This document shows positions 12,810 through 21,687 of a stretch of DNA of 64,000 nucleotides, one piece after another. Position 1 is the stretch's first letter. Each line of letters begins with the position of its first letter. This stretch comes from Leptolyngbya sp. Cla-17 (GTDB lineage Bacteria > Cyanobacteriota > Cyanobacteriia > Leptolyngbyales > Leptolyngbyaceae). The notes under the pieces were generated by a model. The model saw only the letters and a program-made list of their open reading frames with translations. It had not been told where the DNA came from and ran no database searches. Both the position numbers and the translations under genes were made by a program. Location of the stretch: assembly GCF_016807185.1 (NCBI RefSeq), contig NZ_JAEVYN010000003.1, positions 1 through 64,000 of the forward strand. Reading direction: 5' to 3'.

Positions 12810-13598
12810 ATGCGACGGGATTCAATTTTCTATGCCTTATTTCAGCAATCTCCGACGCTTCTATTTGAGTTACTCGAAGAGCCACCCCTTAACGCTGAGG
12901 CCTATCGATTTGATTCCGTAGCCGTCAAAGAACCCCGGTTTGAAATCGATGGAGTGTTCTTACCCCCTGACACTGAAGTGCCTGGAATTGTGTACTTTTG
13001 TGAGGTTCAATTCCAACGGGATGAGCGGCTGTATGAACGCCTTTTTGGTGAGTCGTTTTTATATTTCTATCGCAACCGAGATCGCTTCAGTGATTGGCAA
13101 GCTGTAGTAATTTATCCCGCTCGTTCAATGGAGCAGAGCAATACGCTTCCCTATCAAGATTTACTGGCGGGAGATCGGGTTCATTGCGTGTTTTTAGATG
13201 AGTTGGGAGACATTGGACAATTGCCGTTAGGAGTCGCCCTCATGGTATTGACAACCCTTGAAGAAGCTCAAGCACCCGCAGAAGCAAGAGCGTTACTCGC
13301 GCGATCGCGGCAGGAAATAGACGAGCCAGCAGCTAGTCGCGCCATAATGGAGATGCTGACCACCATTATGGTTTACAAGTTTACAAATCTGAGTCGGCAG
13401 GAGATTGAAACGATGTTGGGAATCAGTTTGCAGCAGACACGGGTATATCAAGAAGCTAAGGAAGAAGCGCTTCAGCAGGTAGTGATAAACCTTCTGAAAG
13501 AAGGAATGACGGTAGAGGCGATCGCTCGTGTTACTGGACTATCGGTCGAACAAATCGAGCAGTTGCAGAAGAGCGTTCCTCACAATCCACTAGGATAG
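12810..13598 (+). CDS. Mirrored PD-(D/E)XK-like protein
   Basis: Identical in translation to 23018-23806. Confidence 0.65.
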   Translation: MRRDSIFYALFQQSPTLLFELLEEPPLNAEAYRFDSVAVKEPRFEIDGVFLPPDTEVPGIVYFCEVQFQRDERLYERLFGESFLYFYRNRDRFSDWQAVVIYPARSMEQSNTLPYQDLLAGDRVHCVFLDELGDIGQLPLGVALMVLTTLEEAQAPAEARALLARSRQEIDEPAASRAIMEMLTTIMVYKFTNLSRQEIETMLGISLQQTRVYQEAKEEALQQVVINLLKEGMTVEAIARVTGLSVEQIEQLQKSVPHNPLG

Positions 13599-13700
13599 TT
13601 AACGCGATTGCACGTCTTCACCGCTCCATCCATACTCTTCATTAAATCGCACTGGTTCTGTAGTGTTATTTTTCATCGTTCCATCACGACCTTCCCTAAT

Positions 13701-14615
13701 TCAGGAAAGGAACTGACTTAGATGTTCAAAAAAGCCTTCCCCCTTGCCGTTGCTAGAAGCTGCCGTCGATACCACACTTAACGTTTCAATGAGAGAGTCT
13801 TGGCTAGCATTCGCGACTAAATGCGTCAGAGCTTCTCCCCCTTCCCCTGTCTGAGCCGCCACAATAGCATTGATGTAATCTATCCGTTGCTCATTGGCAA
13901 TTACCCCAATCAGGAAGCCTGCTCGAATCAGTAATAGATTCATCAAGAGGCGTGCTGTGCGTCCATTACCATCTTGAAACGGGTGAACCGTCACTAGCCT
14001 GAGATGAGCTTCAGCCGCATAGACGATTGGATGTAGTGCTTTGGCATTTTGAGAATTAAGCCATTCCACAAAGTCTGCCATCAACTTGTCTACCTGATAG
14101 TGGGGAAGATAGACAGACTCAGTCCCTGCCGCCCGGACATCCAGTAACCGAAATCGTCCTGCCGTTTCCGGGTCAATCGTTCGCAGAATGAGGCTGTGGA
14201 CTTGCCTCAACTCCCACTCAGTAATGACAGCATCAGCAACAGAAAACGATTCAATGTAATTGATTGCCTGCCCATGTCCAATCACTTCTAAATGCTCTTT
14301 TAAGGACTTGCCCCCAATTGTGATGCCTTGCTCCAGCACTAGAGCAGTCTCTCTAAGCGAGAGCGTGTTGCCCTCGATCGCGTTGGAGTTGTAAGTAAAC
14401 CGGACATCATAGCGTTGCTTAAGTTCAGCCACGATGCTGCGGTCAAGGGGACGAAACAAGTCAAGCCATGCTTTAAGACGATCTAGATGTGCCAACTTCT
14501 CAGAAAGAGAGACGTGGGATGCAAAAGTCAAATGCTCTCTTAAGACCTCTTCTGCGATGAGAACTTGGGATTGTAGGGCAGCAATCCAGCGAGCGTAGGC
14601 TATGGATGTATTCAT
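13701..14615 (-). CDS. Mirrored Fic protein
   Basis: Identical in translation to 22001-22915. Confidence 0.75.
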   Translation of the reverse strand: MNTSIAYARWIAALQSQVLIAEEVLREHLTFASHVSLSEKLAHLDRLKAWLDLFRPLDRSIVAELKQRYDVRFTYNSNAIEGNTLSLRETALVLEQGITIGGKSLKEHLEVIGHGQAINYIESFSVADAVITEWELRQVHSLILRTIDPETAGRFRLLDVRAAGTESVYLPHYQVDKLMADFVEWLNSQNAKALHPIVYAAEAHLRLVTVHPFQDGNGRTARLLMNLLLIRAGFLIGVIANEQRIDYINAIVAAQTGEGGEALTHLVANASQDSLIETLSVVSTAASSNGKGEGFFEHLSQFLS

Positions 14616-14712
14616 AGGCATTCTGCAAGAAGTCCTCCACTTCAGTTTGACAGAGGAATTGAGGCAGGTCGTAGGGGTTTGAGTTATAGCACTCTGAGGA
14701 GTCAATGAACAA

Positions 14713-14928
14713 TTATTTCAAGTTCTTTACTACGGCGAGAGGATTGCAACCGGAGAAGCTGATTGAGTCTTCGTCAAGGAAACCCGCGATCGCCATTTCA
14801 ACAATTGACTCAATCGGTTGTTCAATCTGAGCGGCATAGGTCAACAGTCCCAACCGAATTTTATCTGGAAGCATCTGAATAAAAGCTTGGGCTGCTTCAG
14901 GAGAGAGATGTTCGGTCGTAATCTGCAT
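14713..14928 (-). CDS. Mirrored 71-codon unknown gene
   Basis: Identical in translation to 21688-21903. Confidence 0.55.
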   Translation of the reverse strand: MQITTEHLSPEAAQAFIQMLPDKIRLGLLTYAAQIEQPIESIVEMAIAGFLDEDSISFSGCNPLAVVKNLK

Positions 14929-14939
14929 TTTGCTGTCTC

Positions 14940-15292
14940 CTAGTTCATGCGAGTGTTGTAACGGGGTCGAGCCATTTGAATCATCAATGTTTCAATGTAC
15001 TCAACTTGCTGAGGGGAACGCCGACCCATTGCAAAAGTCGAAATTCTAACATCATCTGGATTGAGCCTGTCAACAAATGCCCAACTCAGAGCCTTATGTC
15101 CATTACGGAACCGTCGTCTAAGATTGTTACCAATTCCAATATACAAAATCTCATCACGATAACGAAACGCATAGAAGCCTGGATTAGAGGGAACGGTTCA
15201 AAATCGCGGCTAAGCGGATAGCATTCCTCAAACAGGATAGAAGAAAGCGCTTTAAGAACCATCTGGGCATCTGATTTAAGTGTTTCGCTCAT
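14940..15292 (-). pseudogene. Mirrored GIY-YIG gene (one-base deletion)
   Basis: Copy of 21323-21676 that has lost one base near 15195, splitting the frame. Confidence 0.7.
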
Positions 15293-15467
15293 TGTTCAGT
15301 AAAGTGCAGGATCAACTTTGAGCGCTCGTTTTTAACCAGTTTAGTCCGTAGGGAGCGATCGCGAATTATTGGCTATTCCGTGTCCAAAGCTCAATGACAT
15401 CGAGCCAGTTCATTGCGATCGCCGTCGCCTCGCGATTAAATATTGAATCTAAACTTTACCCTTGTTT

Positions 15468-16307
15468 TTATAGCCCTGCCTCCATGAGCGCCTGAAACAA
15501 ATCAGCCTCAATCCCCAACTGGCGCGACCATTCGCCCAAATAATCAAAATCTAGAGTGTCGCCCTGCACCTTTAGTACTCCCAACACATCGCGCCATTGC
15601 TTATCCGATTGTGACTGTTGCCGCCAGCGTAATTTATTCAGCACCACATCTTCGGGCGATGCAAAGTAGAACGCTCCAGCCCCAATGACTTCGACTAGCT
15701 TGCGGCGCTTAAACTTCACTAAATCAAACTCTTCACTCCCCGCCATCATCAGATCGGCGCGTGAAATCGTAGGCTGATGCGTCACCCCCAAGGTTTTCAT
15801 CCGACCCGATCTTACATCTTCCACTCCCGGAACATAAAACTGATGAACTTCCAACGCAATCACCAGTTGCTCTAGCTGCAATGGCGCAATTGCTAACACC
15901 ACATCCAAATCACGGGTTGCTCTCGGATCGCCAAAAGTGGATGAGGCAACCCCGCCCGTAATGTAATAGTCGATTTGTACCTGCTCAAATACCTCATGCA
16001 AAATTGCCGCCAGCGCAATCGAATCTTGAATCCAGGTCATTTCATGGGTTGCTGTAAAAAAATTAGGCGGACAATGATCACCCAAAAAAGACTGGGCAAC
16101 CTTTTGGGCAAAGGCCTCCCCCACCATCTGCGGGAAGCGATGCTTTAGCCCACTTATAGAGAGCCTGCGGGTGCTGCGAGTGTGAGCCGCAGACATCAAC
16201 GCGCGATCGCTGTTCGTCCGCTGCCGCAATAACGCAAACTCAAACACATCCGTCTCAATGCTAGTGTCTTCCGCTTGGGGGCAGTACCCTGGCTTTACGG
16301 TAACCAT
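15468..16307 (-). CDS. Mirrored nucleotidyltransferase-fold protein
   Basis: Identical in translation to 20308-21147. Confidence 0.65.
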   Translation of the reverse strand: MVTVKPGYCPQAEDTSIETDVFEFALLRQRTNSDRALMSAAHTRSTRRLSISGLKHRFPQMVGEAFAQKVAQSFLGDHCPPNFFTATHEMTWIQDSIALAAILHEVFEQVQIDYYITGGVASSTFGDPRATRDLDVVLAIAPLQLEQLVIALEVHQFYVPGVEDVRSGRMKTLGVTHQPTISRADLMMAGSEEFDLVKFKRRKLVEVIGAGAFYFASPEDVVLNKLRWRQQSQSDKQWRDVLGVLKVQGDTLDFDYLGEWSRQLGIEADLFQALMEAGL

Positions 16308-16361
16308 TTAGGCGAAATACAGTAAAATAAATAGGCTTACATTATACACAATCTAAACGTT

Positions 16362-16639
16362 GTGGCAGTCAAGAAATATTCACGGCAGCAGGTGATCAAA
16401 CTGGCAAAAACTACATCTAGCCGACTGTCGTACATGGATCGAATGGGGTTTGTTGTACCAGAGAAGATTGGTGAAGCGGATACCAAAAGCCTGTGGTGCT
16501 GTATACGAAACATCAGATTGAACTGGTCAAGCAAATTAACCAGGCTTCTCATTTCTTGAGTGCATCAGGGTTGAGGTTGGCAATCCAACGCGATCGCCTG
16601 GCTGAAGTGGTGCGATCGTTGAGTGAATTACTAGATTAA
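16362..16639 (+). CDS. Mirrored MerR-like gene, correct 3' end
   Basis: Has an intact HIP1 site and the ending RLAEVVRSLSELLD, but lost one A near 16483 (ACCAAAAGCC), which the right arm keeps. Merging both copies gives the full protein. Confidence 0.55.
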
Positions 16640-16687
16640 TTGAGCTACAAACGAGCTACGAACACAACCAATAAAATATCAAACAAG

Positions 16688-17029
16688 CTACTTATGCCAT
16701 ATAGCATTCAGAGGTTTTGAATATTGCCAGTCTTTTTCAGTTGATATCGTCTGTCTGGTAGCCGTAGAGTTGTTCTTCAAGGCGAATAATGCCTCTTTCG
16801 CCGTCCTGATAGAGAATTTCTGGTCCCAATCCAAAGCAGAATCAGGCAATGGTTCAAAGGCTTGTGGATGCGCGTAGAAAGCATCAAGCACTTTCAAGTC
16901 AGATGCCAAAGGCACATTTAAGCGATTGGGATTATTGGGAATGAGAGCGATCGCTTCTCGCAGTTTTTCAACGCCTAGTTGTTGCTGGAGTTGCCATAGA
17001 AACTGAACATAGGGCACTGTTGTAGGCAT
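16688..17029 (-). CDS. Mirrored unknown gene with shared frameshift
   Basis: Identical to 19584-19925, including the short G run. Confidence 0.45.
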   Translation of the reverse strand: MPTTVPYVQFLWQLQQQLGVEKLREAIALIPNNPNRLNVPLASDLKVLDAFYAHPQAFEPLPDSALDWDQKFSIRTAKEALFALKNNSTATRQTISTEKDWQYSKPLNAIWHK

Positions 17030-17366
17030 GTTTTCTTTGTGGTAGTGCAACCACAAAACTCGAATTTGGAGTGCAGTACAAGAGATAGAGGAGTTGAGCT
17101 TCGAGTTCATAGTGAGTGAAGATGATAATGAACAAAGTGATCGCTGAAGTTTTGTAGAGTGTTTAAGGAACCTTCAGGTTGAAATGAAGTGTTCATAGGA
17201 AAAATTTAGGCAAGAGGGTGGTGAAGCCACTGGAGCGATTGGAGCGATCGCAACACTCAGTTAATGAGACGCATCTTAGGAAAGCGGGTAGTCAAGCACT
17301 GGAGCGATCGAACATAGCTAGAAGGAGCGATCGCAACACGGCTAGAAGGAGCGATCACATTTCAAC

Positions 17367-17645
17367 TCAAGTGTTGGAGCGACGAACTTTGTGGTCAATC
17401 GATAGAGATGTTTCTATGTTTTCTACTGCGTCAAGAGCAGCGTGGATGACCTGCGGTGGAACCAAGAGGTTGAAGCCGTGTTGCATTTTGACAAACGTTC
17501 TGCCAGGTTCCAGCCAACCATCACAGCCAACTCCATTGAAAGGCAAAGGAGCGATCGCATAGAGGATTGTAGTGTTTCTCAATGCCTGATTGATTACTGT
17601 GTAGCGGTGAACTTCAAACGAGCTAACGATTGCTGTGGTTTCCAT
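17367..17645 (-). CDS. Mirrored 92-codon unknown gene
   Basis: Identical in translation to 18968-19246. Confidence 0.55.
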   Translation of the reverse strand: METTAIVSSFEVHRYTVINQALRNTTILYAIAPLPFNGVGCDGWLEPGRTFVKMQHGFNLLVPPQVIHAALDAVENIETSLSIDHKVRRSNT

Positions 17646-17655
17646 TGCCTGATTC

Positions 17656-17841
17656 CTAGTAGAGTTCAGGGAACGCCAACTTGTTGATCCAGAGGGCGGC
17701 TCTTTGGCGCGTCCAGCGACGTTCTAAAGCAACAAGACCAATGGCGTGGTCAATAGCGTATTGCTCGTCAGCGGTCAGTGAGGACTGACGGAGAAAGTCG
17801 GTAACAGTTGCAATCTGAGTAGTAGCAGTACCAGTAATCAT
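17656..17841 (-). CDS. Mirrored 61-codon unknown gene
   Basis: Identical in translation to 18772-18957. Confidence 0.55.
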   Translation of the reverse strand: MITGTATTQIATVTDFLRQSSLTADEQYAIDHAIGLVALERRWTRQRAALWINKLAFPELY

Positions 17842-18341
17842 AGGGAGTGCCCACGAATCAATTCATATTCATATCCATATCGTTATTATAACTCTATCTT
17901 TATCAATATCGCAATACATTAACCATAGAAATACCTGGAACTCATCCTGGATAAGACTTGTAAAAAACAATAACTGTCAATGATAGGAATATCAAATGTA
18001 TCGCAGCTATAAAAAAGATAAAGATAAGAAAGATTCATTAGATATTTGTATCATTTCAGCGTCTCCTTGATAAGGATAGGGCGATGCAATGATGAGAACT
18101 GTGCAGAGTCGACAAGTTGAATCGCTGAAACTCATACACAGTGGGCATTGTAGTGATCGTAGTTTATGAGGCTTGTCAGCGATCCCCATCCTGCCGCTAT
18201 CCTTATCACAAAATGGAGGGTTTGCGATAGGGTGAACGATAAGGATTGCTAATGATAGGGTAGTGATAAGGTATCCTTATAGGTGGACAGGGATAGCTTT
18301 TTGGTTAACCAAAAAGCTATCCCTGTCCACCTATAAGGATA

Positions 18342-18387
18342 CCTTATCACTACCCTATCATTAGCAATCCTTATCGTTCACCCTATC
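18342..18387 (+). repeat. Direct repeat in the telomere half-site
   Basis: CCTTATCACTACCCTATC at 18342-18359 and CCTTATCGTTCACCCTATC at 18369-18387 are two copies of CCTTATC-N(3-4)-ACCCTATC, starting 27 bp apart. They are mirrored in the other arm. Spaced repeats flanking the axis are what resolvase side-binding would require; the binding itself is inferred. Confidence 0.6.
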
Positions 18388-18405
18388 GCAAACCCTCCAT
18401 TTTGT

Positions 18406-18416
18406 GATAAGGATAG
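18406..18416 (+). promoter_or_regulatory. GATAAGGATAG motif, telomere-proximal
   Basis: GATAAGGATA occurs here, inverted at 18535-18544 (inside CCCTATCCTTATC, 18532-18544), and again at 25823-25832 just upstream of the telomere resolvase gene. It is related to the inverted CCTTATC units of the telomere. It may be a binding site of the resolvase or of a telomere-binding partner. Confidence 0.45.
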
Positions 18417-18420
18417 CGGC

Positions 18421-18771
18421 AGGATGGGGATCGCTGACAAGCCTCATAAACTACGATCACTACAATGCCCACTGTGTATGAGTTTCAGCGATTCAACTTG
18501 TCGACTCTGCACAGTTCTCATCATTGCATCGCCCTATCCTTATCAAGGAGACGCTGAAATGATACAAATATCTAATGAATCTTTCTTATCTTTATCTTTT
18601 TTATAGCTGCGATACATTTGATATTCCTATCATTGACAGTTATTGTTTTTTACAAGTCTTATCCAGGATGAGTTCCAGGTATTTCTATGGTTAATGTATT
18701 GCGATATTGATAAAGATAGAGTTATAATAACGATATGGATATGAATATGAATTGATTCGTGGGCACTCCCT
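18421..18771. promoter_or_regulatory. Telomere-proximal non-coding stretch with promoter
   Basis: I see no convincing gene here. A 60-codon reading frame at 18424-18606 has two CxxC pairs but no ribosome-binding site and runs over the telomere motifs. The end nearest the next gene is AT-rich with repeated GATAT/GATA units. TTGCGA (18699-18704) and TATAAT (18723-18728), 18 bp apart, form a plausible sigma-70 promoter for the gene pair starting at 18772. Confidence 0.4.
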
Positions 18772-18957
18772 ATGATTACTGGTACTGCTACTACTCAGAT
18801 TGCAACTGTTACCGACTTTCTCCGTCAGTCCTCACTGACCGCTGACGAGCAATACGCTATTGACCACGCCATTGGTCTTGTTGCTTTAGAACGTCGCTGG
18901 ACGCGCCAAAGAGCCGCCCTCTGGATCAACAAGTTGGCGTTCCCTGAACTCTACTAG
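18772..18957 (+). CDS. Unknown 61-residue protein, outermost gene of the replicon end
   Basis: Not recognised. The predicted product is soluble with no signal peptide, and mostly helical: a Thr/Ala-rich start, then a segment (about residues 15-55) rich in Ala, Arg and Leu. It is the gene nearest the putative hairpin end, 465 bp from the axis. It is followed after 10 bp by another small gene on the same strand, so the two are probably one operon, driven by the promoter near 18699-18728. No strong Shine-Dalgarno sequence precedes the ATG. The identical frame in the mirror arm supports the reading. Confidence 0.6.
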   Translation: MITGTATTQIATVTDFLRQSSLTADEQYAIDHAIGLVALERRWTRQRAALWINKLAFPELY

Positions 18958-18967
18958 GAATCAGGCA

Positions 18968-19246
18968 ATGGAAACCACAGCAATCGTTAGCTCGTTTGAA
19001 GTTCACCGCTACACAGTAATCAATCAGGCATTGAGAAACACTACAATCCTCTATGCGATCGCTCCTTTGCCTTTCAATGGAGTTGGCTGTGATGGTTGGC
19101 TGGAACCTGGCAGAACGTTTGTCAAAATGCAACACGGCTTCAACCTCTTGGTTCCACCGCAGGTCATCCACGCTGCTCTTGACGCAGTAGAAAACATAGA
19201 AACATCTCTATCGATTGACCACAAAGTTCGTCGCTCCAACACTTGA
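18968..19246 (+). CDS. Unknown 92-residue protein
   Basis: Not recognised. It starts 10 bp after the 61-codon gene, with AGGAATCAGGCA upstream giving a moderate ribosome-binding site, so the pair is probably co-transcribed. The product has no signal peptide or membrane segment. A Gly/Pro-containing middle (about residues 33-50) looks like a small beta domain, followed by a helical segment. It is intact in both arms. Its position beside the telomere could point to a telomere-linked role, but nothing in the sequence shows one. Confidence 0.6.
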   Translation: METTAIVSSFEVHRYTVINQALRNTTILYAIAPLPFNGVGCDGWLEPGRTFVKMQHGFNLLVPPQVIHAALDAVENIETSLSIDHKVRRSNT

Positions 19247-19249
19247 GTT

Positions 19250-19390
19250 GAAATGTGATCGCTCCTTCTAGCCGTGTTGCGATCGCTCCTTCTAGCTATG
19301 TTCGATCGCTCCAGTGCTTGACTACCCGCTTTCCTAAGATGCGTCTCATTAACTGAGTGTTGCGATCGCTCCAATCGCTCCAGTGGCTTC
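19250..19390. repeat. Cluster of HIP1-containing short repeats
   Basis: GATCGCTCCTTCTAGC occurs twice in tandem, followed by further GATCGCTCCAGTG and GATCGCTCCAAT units. Most contain all or part of the cyanobacterial octamer GCGATCGC. The block fills most of the gene-free stretch 19247-19583. It may be a simple-sequence expansion of HIP1-linked sequence; no promoter or terminator is evident. Confidence 0.6.
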
Positions 19391-19583
19391 ACCACCCTCT
19401 TGCCTAAATTTTTCCTATGAACACTTCATTTCAACCTGAAGGTTCCTTAAACACTCTACAAAACTTCAGCGATCACTTTGTTCATTATCATCTTCACTCA
19501 CTATGAACTCGAAGCTCAACTCCTCTATCTCTTGTACTGCACTCCAAATTCGAGTTTTGTGGTTGCACTACCACAAAGAAAAC

Positions 19584-19925
19584 ATGCCTACAACAGTGCC
19601 CTATGTTCAGTTTCTATGGCAACTCCAGCAACAACTAGGCGTTGAAAAACTGCGAGAAGCGATCGCTCTCATTCCCAATAATCCCAATCGCTTAAATGTG
19701 CCTTTGGCATCTGACTTGAAAGTGCTTGATGCTTTCTACGCGCATCCACAAGCCTTTGAACCATTGCCTGATTCTGCTTTGGATTGGGACCAGAAATTCT
19801 CTATCAGGACGGCGAAAGAGGCATTATTCGCCTTGAAGAACAACTCTACGGCTACCAGACAGACGATATCAACTGAAAAAGACTGGCAATATTCAAAACC
19901 TCTGAATGCTATATGGCATAAGTAG
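19584..19925 (+). CDS. Unknown protein, probable frameshift near 19787
   Basis: Not recognised. I prefer the ATG at 19584 (start MPTTVPYVQF), preceded by AAAGAAAAC, to the in-frame ATG at 19503. The first about 68 residues are a helical N-terminus (FLWQLQQQLGVEKLREAIALI) and a conserved-looking middle. After about 19787 the open frame gives an Asn/Thr/Lys-rich tail, whereas the +1 frame gives a more natural ending (GPEILYQDGERGIIRLEEQ...) that stops at 19876. One missing G in a run (GATTGGGACC) would explain it. Both arms share the short run, so it is either a consensus error or a real mutation. Confidence 0.5.
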   Translation: MPTTVPYVQFLWQLQQQLGVEKLREAIALIPNNPNRLNVPLASDLKVLDAFYAHPQAFEPLPDSALDWDQKFSIRTAKEALFALKNNSTATRQTISTEKDWQYSKPLNAIWHK

Positions 19926-19973
19926 CTTGTTTGATATTTTATTGGTTGTGTTCGTAGCTCGTTTGTAGCTCAA

Positions 19974-20253
19974 TTAATCTAGTAATTCACTCAACGATCG
20001 CACCACTTCAGCCAGGCGATTCGCGTTGGATTGCCAACCTCAACCCTGATGCACTCAAGAAATGAGAAGCCTGGTTAATTTGCTTGACCAGTTCAATCTG
20101 ATGTTTCGTATACAGCACCACAGGCTTTTTGGTATCCGCTTCACCAATCTTCTCTGGTACAACAAACCCCATTCGATCCATGTACGACAGTCGGCTAGAT
20201 GTAGTTTTTGCCAGTTTGATCACCTGCTGCCGTGAATATTTCTTGACTGCCAC
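19974..20253 (-). CDS. MerR-like small DNA-binding protein
   Basis: A product of about 92 residues starting at GTG. Residues 5-60 resemble the MerR helix-turn-helix: RQQVIKLAKTTSSRLSYMDR, then a wing (MGFVVPEKIG...VVLYTKHQIELV). There is no effector-binding coiled coil of normal MerR length, so it is a stand-alone DNA-binding module. The right arm has one extra T near 20020 that breaks a HIP1 site and the last about 17 codons; the mirror copy shows the proper ending ...RLAEVVRSLSELLD. It is divergent from the nucleotidyltransferase gene with 54 bp between starts, so it probably controls both genes. MerR relatedness is inferred from motif shape only. Confidence 0.55.
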
Positions 20254-20307
20254 AACGTTTAGATTGTGTATAATGTAAGCCTATTTATTTTACTGTATTT
20301 CGCCTAA

Positions 20308-21147
20308 ATGGTTACCGTAAAGCCAGGGTACTGCCCCCAAGCGGAAGACACTAGCATTGAGACGGATGTGTTTGAGTTTGCGTTATTGCGGCAGCGGACG
20401 AACAGCGATCGCGCGTTGATGTCTGCGGCTCACACTCGCAGCACCCGCAGGCTCTCTATAAGTGGGCTAAAGCATCGCTTCCCGCAGATGGTGGGGGAGG
20501 CCTTTGCCCAAAAGGTTGCCCAGTCTTTTTTGGGTGATCATTGTCCGCCTAATTTTTTTACAGCAACCCATGAAATGACCTGGATTCAAGATTCGATTGC
20601 GCTGGCGGCAATTTTGCATGAGGTATTTGAGCAGGTACAAATCGACTATTACATTACGGGCGGGGTTGCCTCATCCACTTTTGGCGATCCGAGAGCAACC
20701 CGTGATTTGGATGTGGTGTTAGCAATTGCGCCATTGCAGCTAGAGCAACTGGTGATTGCGTTGGAAGTTCATCAGTTTTATGTTCCGGGAGTGGAAGATG
20801 TAAGATCGGGTCGGATGAAAACCTTGGGGGTGACGCATCAGCCTACGATTTCACGCGCCGATCTGATGATGGCGGGGAGTGAAGAGTTTGATTTAGTGAA
20901 GTTTAAGCGCCGCAAGCTAGTCGAAGTCATTGGGGCTGGAGCGTTCTACTTTGCATCGCCCGAAGATGTGGTGCTGAATAAATTACGCTGGCGGCAACAG
21001 TCACAATCGGATAAGCAATGGCGCGATGTGTTGGGAGTACTAAAGGTGCAGGGCGACACTCTAGATTTTGATTATTTGGGCGAATGGTCGCGCCAGTTGG
21101 GGATTGAGGCTGATTTGTTTCAGGCGCTCATGGAGGCAGGGCTATAA
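20308..21147 (+). CDS. Nucleotidyltransferase-fold protein (AbiEii/DUF6036-like)
   Basis: The 279-residue product has the minimal nucleotidyltransferase signature at about residues 112-140: YYITGGVASSTFGDPRATRD followed by LDVV, i.e. GG-x-A-S with a D-x-D pair. A C-terminal helical part includes FYFASPEDVVLNKLRWR, typical of AbiEii- and DUF6036-type proteins, which include toxin components of toxin-antitoxin and phage-defence pairs. The likely partner is the divergent MerR-like gene. The N-terminal about 75 residues are not recognised. It is identical in both arms. The activity (nucleotide transfer to a tRNA, protein or other target) cannot be read from sequence. Confidence 0.65.
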   Translation: MVTVKPGYCPQAEDTSIETDVFEFALLRQRTNSDRALMSAAHTRSTRRLSISGLKHRFPQMVGEAFAQKVAQSFLGDHCPPNFFTATHEMTWIQDSIALAAILHEVFEQVQIDYYITGGVASSTFGDPRATRDLDVVLAIAPLQLEQLVIALEVHQFYVPGVEDVRSGRMKTLGVTHQPTISRADLMMAGSEEFDLVKFKRRKLVEVIGAGAFYFASPEDVVLNKLRWRQQSQSDKQWRDVLGVLKVQGDTLDFDYLGEWSRQLGIEADLFQALMEAGL

Positions 21148-21322
21148 AAACAAGGGTAAAGTTTAGATTCAATATTTAATCGCGAGGCGACGGCGATCGC
21201 AATGAACTGGCTCGATGTCATTGAGCTTTGGACACGGAATAGCCAATAATTCGCGATCGCTCCCTACGGACTAAACTGGTTAAAAACGAGCGCTCAAAGT
21301 TGATCCTGCACTTTACTGAACA

Positions 21323-21676
21323 ATGAGCGAAACACTTAAATCAGATGCCCAGATGGTTCTTAAAGCGCTTTCTTCTATCCTGTTTGAGGAATGCTATCCG
21401 CTTAGCCGCGATTTTGAACCCGTTCCCTCTAATCCAGGCTTCTATGCGTTTCGTTATCGTGATGAGATTTTGTATATTGGAATTGGTAACAATCTTAGAC
21501 GACGGTTCCGTAATGGACATAAGGCTCTGAGTTGGGCATTTGTTGACAGGCTCAATCCAGATGATGTTAGAATTTCGACTTTTGCAATGGGTCGGCGTTC
21601 CCCTCAGCAAGTTGAGTACATTGAAACATTGATGATTCAAATGGCTCGACCCCGTTACAACACTCGCATGAACTAG
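21323..21676 (+). CDS. GIY-YIG-type small protein
   Basis: The 117-residue product has a GIY-YIG-like core at about residues 38-70: GFYAFRYRDEILYIGIGNNL followed by RRRF, with the second motif YIGIG and the basic RRRF after it. The C-terminal TLMIQMARPRYNTRMN resembles the final helix of single-domain GIY-YIG nucleases, where a Glu and Asn are usual. It could act on DNA structures or be a degenerate binding protein. The next gene follows after 11 bp, suggesting an operon. The mirror copy at 14940-15292 has lost one C (AACGGTTC for AACGGGTTC), splitting it. Confidence 0.65.
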   Translation: MSETLKSDAQMVLKALSSILFEECYPLSRDFEPVPSNPGFYAFRYRDEILYIGIGNNLRRRFRNGHKALSWAFVDRLNPDDVRISTFAMGRRSPQQVEYIETLMIQMARPRYNTRMN

Positions 21677-21687
21677 GAGACAGCAAA

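Larger units (their letters stand above)
18193..18420. other. Putative hairpin telomere / telomere-resolution site
   Basis: This is the perfect palindrome at the axis of the inverted repeat. The innermost bases are CTTTTTGGTTAACCAAAAAG. Moving out on the right are GCTATCCCT, the imperfect dyad ATAAGG-ATA-CCTTAT (18333-18347), two spaced CCTTATC/ACCCTATC blocks and GATAAGGATAG (18406-18416). Known telomere-resolution sites (N15 telRL, Borrelia, Agrobacterium) are such palindromes, cut a few bases either side of the axis and refolded as hairpins. A telomere resolvase gene lies 7.6 kb away. The boundaries are set by the outermost repeated motif and are approximate. Confidence 0.75.

Noticed and set aside
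1..18306. Second set of functional genes from a true head-to-head duplication
   Set aside because: The error gradient toward base 1, the absence of unique flanking sequence and the presence of a resolvase gene fit a read-through echo better. A dimeric replication intermediate remains possible.
18424..18606. 60-codon frame with two CxxC pairs next to the axis
   Set aside because: No ribosome-binding site, lies over telomere motifs, and low-complexity ending; most likely a chance frame.
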